Shown here: positions 1 through 5,199 of the stretch, one piece after another
How positions within the stretch are numbered: the first letter of the stretch is position 1
How the letters are laid out: every line of letters begins with the position of its first letter
Source: Bacteroidota bacterium
GTDB lineage: Bacteria > Bacteroidota > Bacteroidia > Flavobacteriales > Flavobacteriaceae
Length of the DNA: 5,199 nt
NCBI GenBank assembly: GCA_021793135.1
Contig: JAJYTI010000152.1
Span: forward strand, 1-5,199
Reading direction: 5' to 3'
The notes under the pieces: generated by a model
Database searches by the model: none
Told to the model about the DNA's origin: nothing
What the model saw: only the letters and a program-made list of their open reading frames with translations
Translations under genes and position numbers: made by a program

Positions 1-819
1 CCTATTTATTTTCCGATTTTGCAATACAGTCAATAGTTTTGCTTGTAATGGCAAGGTTAGATTCCCTATCTCATCCAGAAAAATCGTGCCGCCATTGGCT
101 TGTTCAAAACGTCCTGGGGTATCTTGCTCCGCTCCTGTAAAAGCTCCTTTTTTATAACCGAAAAGCTCACTTTCAAATAGATTTTCATTTAAAGAACCTA
201 AATCTACGTGAACAAACGGTTCTTTATTTCTAGTGGATTGTTGGAAAATTTCTTTGGCTAATATGTATTTTCCTGTTCCATTTTCTCCTAAAATTAGTAC
301 GGTAGCATCGGTCACAGCAACTTTCTCTACCAAAGTATATACTTGTTTCATAGCAGAAGATTGGCCTTTAAAAAAATCTAATTTAGGAGGTTGTGAAGCT
401 TTTTCTAATTGCTCTACTTTTCGATTTTTTCTAGCCAAGTCTACAGCTGCGTTTACGGTAGCGTAAAGTTTTTCATTGCTCCAAGGTTTAAGAACAAAGT
501 CAAAAGCTCCTCTTTTCAAGCTGTCTACTGCCAAGTTTACATCGCCAAAAGCCGTCATCATAATCACCACGGTTTGCGGAGATATTTCTTGAATATATTT
601 TAGCCAATACAAACCTTCTTTACCATCTTCATAGCCTTTTCTATAGTTCATATCCAGCAAAACTACATCGATTTGATATTGCTGTATGTTTTCTCGAATT
701 TTATTGGGCGAATTGGAAACTAAAATTTGTGTAAAAAAACGCTTAAGCCATACTCTTGCCGAAAATAAAATATCGGAGTCATCATCAACTACCAGAATTG
801 TCGCTTCTTTTTTTCTCAT
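1..819 (-). CDS. Sigma-54-dependent response regulator (NtrC family), N-terminal 273 codons, 3' end outside window
   Basis: This is a two-component response regulator that, once phosphorylated, should activate sigma-54 RNA polymerase through an AAA+ ATPase domain. The receiver domain (about residues 5-125) has the acidic pocket D12/D13, phospho-acceptor D56 in VVLLDM, T89 and K111 (KPW). The AAA+ domain starts near 150. It has Walker A GENGTGK (178-184), the intact sigma-54 contact loop GAFTGA (225-230) and Walker B TIFLDEIG (245-252). The ATG at 819 is chosen because it gives a full receiver domain and an in-frame stop lies upstream at 862-864. The rest of the AAA+ domain and any C-terminal Fis-type helix-turn-helix lie beyond the window, so DNA binding is not seen directly. 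It is divergent from the efflux operon at 2895, its most likely target. A partner histidine kinase is expected beyond the left edge, which is inference. Confidence 0.95.
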   Translation of the reverse strand, partial: MRKKEATILVVDDDSDILFSARVWLKRFFTQILVSNSPNKIRENIQQYQIDVVLLDMNYRKGYEDGKEGLYWLKYIQEISPQTVVIMMTAFGDVNLAVDSLKRGAFDFVLKPWSNEKLYATVNAAVDLARKNRKVEQLEKASQPPKLDFFKGQSSAMKQVYTLVEKVAVTDATVLILGENGTGKYILAKEIFQQSTRNKEPFVHVDLGSLNENLFESELFGYKKGAFTGAEQDTPGRFEQANGGTIFLDEIGNLTLPLQAKLLTVLQNRKINR

Positions 820-872
820 TTTATCCAATTTTAGTACGTAAGGGCTTATTTTCCTTCTTAGCTATTTTACTT

Positions 873-892
873 AGTGTTCGAAATCGAACACT
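873..892. promoter_or_regulatory. Palindromic operator next to the regulator gene
   Basis: AGTGTTCGAAATCGAACACT is a palindrome in which only the central two bases fail to pair. Its core GTTCG-N4-CGAAC matches the two palindromes at 2751-2770 and 2774-2789 before the efflux operon. Its centre is about 63 bp upstream of the regulator's start codon and about 100 bp upstream of the relic start codon at 985. The likely ligand is the response regulator encoded at 1-819, either for autoregulation or as an enhancer for a gene to the right. The palindrome and motif match are seen; the binding protein is inferred. Confidence 0.75.
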
Positions 893-960
893 TATGCAAA
901 TTACATAAAACCTATACAACTAAGTTTCAATTTCTTACAAAGAAGTTAATCTTTACCCTA

Positions 961-1038
961 TAGATAATTGAAAATAAATCACTTATGAACTGGAAAGTTT
1001 AAAATAATTAATTAAAATACAAAATAATCATAGGCATT
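961..1038 (+). pseudogene. Decayed 5' fragment of an efflux adaptor gene, with its leader
   Basis: Bases 961-1030 align without gaps to 2871-2940, the leader and first codons of the intact adaptor gene, with 56 of 70 positions identical by hand count. The start codon is kept (ATG at 985, equivalent to 2895). Reading on gives MNWKV, then stops at 1000-1002 and 1009-1011 where the intact gene has CAA and AAA. The same frame then gives KYKIII, exactly as in the intact adaptor (residues 11-16), before similarity fades after about 1038. This is a non-functional remnant of a second adaptor gene or of a duplicated operon start. The -24/-12 element of the intact copy is not preserved here. Because both copies are A-rich, chance similarity must be considered, but gapless alignment, the conserved ATG and the shared peptide argue for homology. 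Confidence 0.75.
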
Positions 1039-1175
1039 AAGATCAGTAAATTGGCTTAGAAAATTATGTTCAACTAGGAAAGTACTTCTTAAAATATAAA
1101 TTAAAGATTATTTAATCAATTCTTTTTTCTTCGTTAGATTTAAACTTAGAATCTACACTAATAACTTCCACGGCT

Positions 1176-1884
1176 ATGATGAATTTTTTAATTTTTGTTC
1201 TAATCGTATTTTGCTTCATCATTTTATTGGTACTTTATCTAATAAAATCCGACTGGAATTTAAAAAGCTCAAAACCTCCTGATGTAGATCCCTACAAAAC
1301 AGAAAAAAGACATCTTACCCTTCGATTAAAAAATAGAAGAAATCTATTAGTAACTAAAGTTTTTATTATTGGCTTAATCGTTATTCTTGGGATTGTATTA
1401 TACTTGGTTTATGAAACACAATCTATGACGTATTTGACTAAAGAAAGGTACGATAGTAGGATGAAAGATACTTTTTTATTAGGATTAAGTTTTTTTTTGC
1501 TTGTTTTAATTTTCACTAGCATTTATTATTTATTAGTGACAAAGACTATTAGACACCAATCCCAAGTAATACATTCCTTACATCCTAAAGAATACGAGAA
1601 ATTAATTACTGTATTTAAACCCGTGAGTAATCTTTATAAGATACTTTTCCCGTTAATGTTTAACGACTCACACTTGTATGTGTTCAAAGTAGGAAGGACT
1701 TTGCAAATTGATCTTACCAATGTTACTAAAGTAAATATTGTACAAAATCCAAGGGCTGAATTACGAATTTACTACATATCCATAACTGGAGCTAAATTCT
1801 ATCGTTTCGAAATAACTGCCACACCAGGTGTTTTTACATTATTTAGTAGATGAACTGAATGTAAGAGGTGTATCGTACAAGTAA
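1176..1884 (+). pseudogene. Unknown three-helix membrane protein, paralogue 1, frameshifted near its 3' end
   Basis: The family is not recognised. The uninterrupted frame (1176-1853) encodes 225 residues, with hydrophobic segments at about 3-23, 61-78 and 99-121. A soluble, beta-rich-looking C-terminal part follows (from about 125, including LYVFKVGRTLQIDL). That part is loosely reminiscent of bacterial PH-like domains, a weak inference. Compared with the paralogue at 1993-2699, the frame shifts at a T5 run (1831-1835). Removing one T would continue into LHYLVDELNVRGVSYK, ending at 1884, which matches LEYFTAELDKRSIAYEL of the paralogue. As written, the protein ends in an unrelated FTLFSR. ATG codons at 1176 and 1179 are both possible starts; the paralogue's MNF start fits 1179. 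The gene may still make a nearly full-length protein, or the extra T may be a sequencing error. No function is assigned. Confidence 0.7.
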
Positions 1885-1992
1885 TTTTCTCTTATTTATT
1901 AAACCGTAAAAATTAAAATTGAGGAGTCTATAGCAAACCAAAATTTCTTTACTAGATTAAAGTTTTATATCCATTTACCGACTTCTATTAGG
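1885..1992. other. Spacer between the two paralogous membrane-protein genes
   Basis: This is about 108 bases of AT-rich DNA with no operator-type palindrome, no sigma-54 element and no clear hairpin terminator. The two paralogous genes may be co-transcribed, but the sequence does not show it. Confidence 0.5.
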
Positions 1993-2699
1993 ATGAATTT
2001 TCATGTATTTCTCCCGATTATATTCTATTTTGCTGTACTTATTGTTCTATTTAAATGGAAGTCGAATTAGGAAACAGAAGGCTTAAATATGGTTGAAAAT
2101 GATCCTTATAAAACAGATAAAGAGTAACTTCTCTTGGCTTTGCGAAAAGAAGACGTAAATTAATTATTATAATCTTCGTTGCTTGTTTACTTCTTGCTTC
2201 TGCAGTGGTTATTTACTTTGTCTACGAAACAAAATCAATGACGTACTTGACGCAAAAAAACTATGATAGAAGAATGAGAGATGCTTATATACTAGGCGGA
2301 ATATTCTTTATAATTATTTCTATATCTATTGCTCTTTTTCATTTCTTGTCCAAGAAATCTATTAAGCACCAATCCCAAGTAATACATTCTTTAATTCCAG
2401 AAGAATATGAGAAATTTGCTGGAGTATTTAAGCCTTTAAAAAACACTTATAAAGATTTCTTTCCTTTTGTATTTGACAACTCCTACTTGTATGTGTTTAA
2501 AATGGGACGAACCATACAAATTGACCTGAATAAAGTCACTACAGTTAAAGTGGTCAAAGGGATTCGACATAGCTGGCCAAGTTATAATGTGTCGATTTCA
2601 GGAGATCAACTTTATGTTTTTATAATGGTAGCTCCACCAAGTGTTTTAGAATACTTCACTGCTGAATTAGATAAAAGAAGTATTGCTTACGAGCTATAA
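1993..2699 (+). pseudogene. Unknown membrane protein, paralogue 2, disrupted in its 5' third
   Basis: This is the tandem paralogue of the gene at 1176. The ancestral start is ATG at 1993 (MNFHVFLPIIFYF..., the first membrane helix), followed by in-frame stops at 2068-2070 and 2125-2127. Between and after them the frame still matches paralogue 1, for example DPYKTDKE against DPYKTEKR. A one-base frameshift around 2140-2150 is then needed to reach the long frame that runs to the stop at 2697-2699. That frame shares YETKSMTYLT, KHQSQVIHSL and LYVFKMGRTIQIDL with paralogue 1 and keeps the complete C-terminus. A 164-residue product could start only at GTG 2205, inside the second membrane helix, which is not a convincing start. 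A 23-base stretch at 2367-2389 is identical to 1554-1576. Most likely a pseudogene; function unknown. Confidence 0.8.
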
Positions 2700-2750
2700 T
2701 CTTTCTACATACCACAGATACTTTCTTACTACTCTAATTAATCCTATAGA

Positions 2751-2770
2751 ATCGTTCGTTTTCGTACGAT
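2751..2770. promoter_or_regulatory. Palindromic operator 1 upstream of the efflux operon
   Basis: ATCGTTCGTTTTCGTACGAT has 8-bp arms with one mismatch around TTTT. Its core GTTCG-N4-CGTAC (2754-2767) is repeated exactly at 2775-2788 and resembles the palindrome at 873-892. It lies about 90 bp upstream of the sigma-54-like element, a normal position for an enhancer bound by an NtrC-type activator. Binding by the regulator at 1-819 is inferred. Confidence 0.8.
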
Positions 2771-2773
2771 ATA

Positions 2774-2789
2774 TGTTCGTTTTCGTACA
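2774..2789. promoter_or_regulatory. Palindromic operator 2 upstream of the efflux operon
   Basis: TGTTCGTTTTCGTACA has 6-bp arms with one mismatch around TTTT. Its 14-base core is identical to that of operator 1, and the two centres are 21 bp apart, close to two helical turns. Both sites therefore face the same side of the DNA, as expected for cooperative binding of activator dimers. It lies about 70 bp upstream of the sigma-54-like element. Confidence 0.8.
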
Positions 2790-2852
2790 CTCGCTATATT
2801 TCCTAAAATCATAGACTACTAATTATCAGATAGATGCACATTTATAAACGAA

Positions 2853-2868
2853 TGGCACAGAATTCCCA
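2853..2868 (+). promoter_or_regulatory. Sigma-54-type (-24/-12) promoter of the efflux operon, weak -12
   Basis: TGGCACAGAATTCCCA has a perfect -24 element (TGGCAC) with TCCCA at the correct spacing for the -12 element (consensus TTGCA). The -12 keeps the T, C and A but has C in place of the invariant G. Initiation would fall near 2879, leaving a leader of about 16 bases before the ATG at 2895. Tandem enhancer-like sites upstream and a sigma-54 activator gene in the locus support the call. The imperfect -12 is the main doubt. Confidence 0.6.
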
Positions 2869-2894
2869 TATATATAATTGAAAACAAACAAAGT

Positions 2895-4136
2895 ATGGAC
2901 ACGAAAGTTCAAAATAAAAAATCAAAATACAAAATAATTATACCGATTGCATTGGTTGTTGTTTTTTTAATCGGTTTGTTATTTTACACTCATTTTAAGA
3001 AATCAAGCTTGAATGTAGATAGTTCACGAATTAGCGTTCGGGAAGTAAGCAAAGGAGCATTTGACGATATGGTAATCCTAAGTGGAAAAATAGAGCCGTT
3101 ACATTCGGTCCTTATCAATAACATAGAAAGCGGTGCGGTACAAGAGATTTTTGTAGAAGACGGTGCTATGGTTGAAAAAGGAGAGCCATTGATGCGACTT
3201 TACAATCCTAATTCCGAACTGAACTATCTACAACAAGAAACCGCTATCATCGAACAAATCAACAATCTTCGTAATTTAAAAATCAACCTAACCAATCAAG
3301 AGTTAGAGTTGGAAAAAGAACTTATCTTAATCCAGCATGATTATGTAGATACGGAACAAAAATATGAATTAAACAAAAAATTATACGATCTAGAATTAAT
3401 TCCTGAAAAAGATTATAAGGAAATCGCCGAGCAATACACCTATCAAACCAAACGAAAAGGTATTATAGAAACCAGCGTAAGCAAAGAAAAAGATGCACGC
3501 AACCTACAAATACAAGCTATAGACGATGCATTGATTAAAATGGAACAAAACCTTGAAATCTTGCGACAAAACAAAGAAAATTTCATTGTACTTGCTGCGA
3601 TTAGCGGAAGAATTTCCTCTTTTGACCCTAACTTAGGGCAACATATAGATGCTGGTGAAAGCTTGGGTAAAATAGATAATATGGATGGCTATAAAATCCG
3701 TGCAAAAGTCGACGAATATTACATTTCTCGTTTAGATGTAGGCCAAAGCGGAACCATAGAAACCAATAATAAAACTTACGAAGTAGAAATAAGCAAAGTA
3801 TTGCCAGAAGTAAAAGACGGACAGTTTCAAGTGGATATGGTTTTTAAAAATGAGTACCCAAAAAACCTCAGAATGGGAATGTCTTTTAGCGTGCGATTGT
3901 ATTTATCAGAGAGTTCGGAGAGCCTTTTAATTCCAAAAGGGGCTTTCCATTATGATACTTCTGGGAAATGGATTTTTGTGTTAGACGGAACAGGTAAAGC
4001 AGTTCGAAGAAATATTAAATTAGGAAGAGAAAACCCGATGTATTTTGAAGTTTTAGATGGTTTAATGGAAGGAGAAAGAGTAATCACCTCTTCCTATAGC
4101 GACTATAAAAAAGTAGAAGTATTGAATTTAAAATAA
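2895..4136 (+). CDS. HlyD/MacA-like periplasmic adaptor of an ABC efflux system
   Basis: This membrane-fusion protein would link an inner-membrane ABC transporter to an outer-membrane exit duct. Its 413 residues are typical for the family. It has a short basic N-terminus and one membrane anchor at about 14-32, placing the rest in the periplasm. The first half of a lipoyl-like domain follows (about 58-103, with VLSGKIEPLHSVLI and FVEDGAMVEKGEPLMRL). A long charged helical hairpin spans about 105-225. The second lipoyl half (AAISGRISSFDPNLGQHIDAGE) comes next, then a beta-barrel and a membrane-proximal domain (LLIPKGAFHYDTSGKWIFVL). Its stop codon directly abuts the ATG of the ATPase gene, so the two are co-transcribed and probably translationally coupled. 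Expression is probably controlled by the sigma-54-like promoter and tandem operators upstream. The leader is A-rich with no Shine-Dalgarno sequence. The transported substrate cannot be read from the sequence. Confidence 0.93.
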   Translation: MDTKVQNKKSKYKIIIPIALVVVFLIGLLFYTHFKKSSLNVDSSRISVREVSKGAFDDMVILSGKIEPLHSVLINNIESGAVQEIFVEDGAMVEKGEPLMRLYNPNSELNYLQQETAIIEQINNLRNLKINLTNQELELEKELILIQHDYVDTEQKYELNKKLYDLELIPEKDYKEIAEQYTYQTKRKGIIETSVSKEKDARNLQIQAIDDALIKMEQNLEILRQNKENFIVLAAISGRISSFDPNLGQHIDAGESLGKIDNMDGYKIRAKVDEYYISRLDVGQSGTIETNNKTYEVEISKVLPEVKDGQFQVDMVFKNEYPKNLRMGMSFSVRLYLSESSESLLIPKGAFHYDTSGKWIFVLDGTGKAVRRNIKLGRENPMYFEVLDGLMEGERVITSSYSDYKKVEVLNLK

Positions 4137-4838
4137 ATGACTATGATAAAAATTGATAAACTAAAAAAAGTATATCTCACCGAAGAGGTACAAACTACGG
4201 CAATTAACGAAGTGTCCTTGCACATTAAAAAAGGAGAGTTTGTGAGTATCATGGGGCCTTCGGGTTGTGGGAAGTCTACCTTATTGAACGTCCTTGGTTT
4301 ATTAGACGATTTTAACTCTGGCAGCTATTTATTCAACGGCAAAGAAATGGCAAAACTAAAAGAGACAGAACGTTCTAAAATCCGAAAGCAAAACATTGGT
4401 TTTATCTTCCAGAACTTCAACCTCATCGACGAACTAAATGTGTACGAAAACATCGAGCTTCCACTACTCTACAACGGAGTAAAATCTGCCGAACGAAAGC
4501 AAAAAGTAAAAGAGATATTGAATCGGATGGACATCAGCCACCGAGCAAAACATTTTCCACAACAGCTTTCTGGAGGACAACAACAGCGTGTGGCAGTAGC
4601 TAGAGCATTGGTAACCGAGCCGAAACTGATTCTCGCCGATGAACCAACTGGAAACTTAGACAGTAAAAACGGAAACGAAGTAATGGAATTGCTTACTGAT
4701 TTACATGCCAAAGGAGCAACTATTATTATGGTTACGCACTCCGCTTATGACGCTTCTTTTTCACAAAAAACCATTGCATTAAAAGACGGGCAAATCCTTT
4801 CGGAAAAATCAAACAAAAAAGAAGTAAGCTTAAGTTAA
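4137..4838 (+). CDS. ABC transporter ATP-binding protein, MacB/LolD type
   Basis: This is the cytoplasmic nucleotide-binding subunit that powers the efflux complex by ATP hydrolysis. At 233 residues it has the usual size for a stand-alone MacB/LolD-type ATPase. All motifs are intact: Walker A GPSGCGKST (40-48), Q-loop Q92 in FIFQNF, signature LSGGQQQ (144-150), Walker B LILADEP (164-170) with catalytic E169, D-loop NLDS (173-176) and switch H201. The closing EPTGNLDS block and the FNLIDELNVYENIELPL segment are characteristic of the lipoprotein-release and macrolide-export branch. The ATG at 4137 follows the adaptor stop with no gap; a second ATG at 4143 is possible. The permease gene begins 16 bases after its stop. 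An antisense frame inside this gene is a coding shadow. Confidence 0.95.
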   Translation: MTMIKIDKLKKVYLTEEVQTTAINEVSLHIKKGEFVSIMGPSGCGKSTLLNVLGLLDDFNSGSYLFNGKEMAKLKETERSKIRKQNIGFIFQNFNLIDELNVYENIELPLLYNGVKSAERKQKVKEILNRMDISHRAKHFPQQLSGGQQQRVAVARALVTEPKLILADEPTGNLDSKNGNEVMELLTDLHAKGATIIMVTHSAYDASFSQKTIALKDGQILSEKSNKKEVSLS

Positions 4839-4854
4839 CCCAACACCTATATCA

Positions 4855-5199
4855 ATGCTTTATAACTGGATAAAAATAGCTTTTAGAAATTTTGCTAAGA
4901 ATAAAATAGCAACCACAATCAATGTATTTGGGTTGACTATTGGAATGTTGGCAATAATTTTAAGCATTTTATATTGGAAAGATGAACTGAGCTATAACCA
5001 GTGGAACCCATATAAAAACGAAGTGCATCAAGTTATTCATGATGTAGGAGATAAAGATGGACTTTGGTCTACAGCTGTTTATCCAGAAGGTCCTACTTTA
5101 AAAGAAAGATTTCCTGAAGTAACCGATTATCTATATATAGAATGGCAAGAAGGAGCTTTAATCCGTAAAGGAAATACATCTACTTATCTTTATGGACTT
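4855..5199 (+). CDS. ABC transporter permease, MacB/FtsX type, N-terminal 115 codons, 3' end outside window
   Basis: This is the inner-membrane subunit of the efflux system. The first 115 residues begin MLYNWIKIAFRNFAKNKIAT, a basic amphipathic start typical of FtsX/MacB permeases in Bacteroidota. A first membrane helix follows (about 21-41, INVFGLTIGMLAIILSILYW). After it comes the start of the large periplasmic MacB-type core domain (WKDELSYNQWNPYKNEVHQV, then VYPEGPTLKERFPEVTDYL). The ATG at 4855 starts exactly at the conserved N-terminus, 16 bases after the ATPase stop, so it belongs to the same operon. Related permeases usually have about 400 or about 800 residues, and the window does not show which form this is. 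The adaptor-ATPase-permease order matches MacAB-like systems, but the substrate is unknown. Confidence 0.92.
   Translation, partial: MLYNWIKIAFRNFAKNKIATTINVFGLTIGMLAIILSILYWKDELSYNQWNPYKNEVHQVIHDVGDKDGLWSTAVYPEGPTLKERFPEVTDYLYIEWQEGALIRKGNTSTYLYGL

Larger units (their letters stand above)
820..1175. other. Intergenic region between regulator and first membrane-protein gene
   Basis: This stretch of about 356 bases has no intact gene. It holds a 20-bp palindrome at 873-892 and the decayed adaptor-gene start at 961-1038, both listed separately. I looked for a TGGCAC-N5-TTGCA sigma-54 element on both strands and found none. TGGC at 1052-1055 lacks a matching GC at the -12 spacing. Bases 1040-1175 are AT-rich and hold nothing I can name. 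The promoter of the gene at 1176 is not identified. Confidence 0.7.

Noticed and set aside
233..603. Two plus-strand reading frames within 233-603
   Set aside because: They lie opposite the response regulator, whose minus-strand frame has complete receiver and AAA+ motifs; these are coding shadows.
820..872. Possible sigma-54 promoter for the regulator gene
   Set aside because: No TGGCAC or TTGCA-like pair occurs on the minus strand between the palindrome and the start codon.
1051..1067. Possible sigma-54 promoter for the gene at 1176 (TGGC at 1052)
   Set aside because: The bases at the -12 spacing read ATTAT with no GC, and the -24 match is only four bases.
2205..2699. Independent 164-residue gene starting at 2205
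   Set aside because: The start would be a GTG inside a membrane helix, and homology to paralogue 1 continues upstream to 1993; it is the 3' part of a broken gene.
1176..2699. Insertion sequence or transposon to explain the displaced adaptor start
   Set aside because: There is no transposase-like frame and no terminal inverted repeats were seen; the flanking similarity is explained by the adaptor gene start.
2700..2894. CRISPR array suggested by the repeated GTTCG motif
   Set aside because: There are only two short copies 21 bp apart, each itself palindromic and upstream of a promoter; this fits operators.
4469..4711. Minus-strand 80-codon frame
   Set aside because: It lies inside the ATPase gene across its signature and Walker B motifs and has no recognisable protein features.

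Overview
The window is AT-rich with short A-rich gene leaders and no clear Shine-Dalgarno sequences. Its protein sequences resemble those of Bacteroidota, most likely a flavobacterium; this is judged from style and not from any marker gene. It carries a regulated ABC efflux locus, with a damaged pair of unknown membrane-protein genes lodged between the regulator and its probable target.

Layout: (1) 1-819, minus strand: the N-terminal 273 codons of an NtrC-type sigma-54-dependent response regulator, running off the left edge. (2) 820-1175: intergenic DNA with a near-perfect 20-bp palindrome (873-892) and, at 961-1038, a decayed copy of the leader and first codons of the efflux adaptor gene found intact at 2895. 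(3) 1176-1884 and 1993-2699, plus strand: two tandem paralogous genes for a membrane protein I do not recognise. The first has a frameshift near its 3' end at a T5 run; the second has two in-frame stops and a frameshift in its 5' third. (4) 2700-2894: two tandem palindromes of the same type as 873-892, spaced 21 bp apart, then a sigma-54-like -24/-12 element just before the operon. (5) 2895-4136 HlyD/MacA-like adaptor, 4137-4838 MacB/LolD-type ATPase, and 4855 onward the start of a MacB/FtsX-type permease cut by the right edge.

How it probably works: a phosphorylated response regulator binds GTTCG-N4-CGWAC palindromes upstream of the adaptor gene and activates sigma-54 RNA polymerase at about 2853-2868. 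This would drive an adaptor-ATPase-permease operon that exports a substrate across the envelope. The same palindrome beside the regulator gene suggests autoregulation, or control of the adaptor copy that once stood there. The relic at 961-1038 indicates that the locus was rearranged: an adaptor start once lay next to the regulator, and about 1.9 kb with the paralogous pair now separates the relic from the intact operon.
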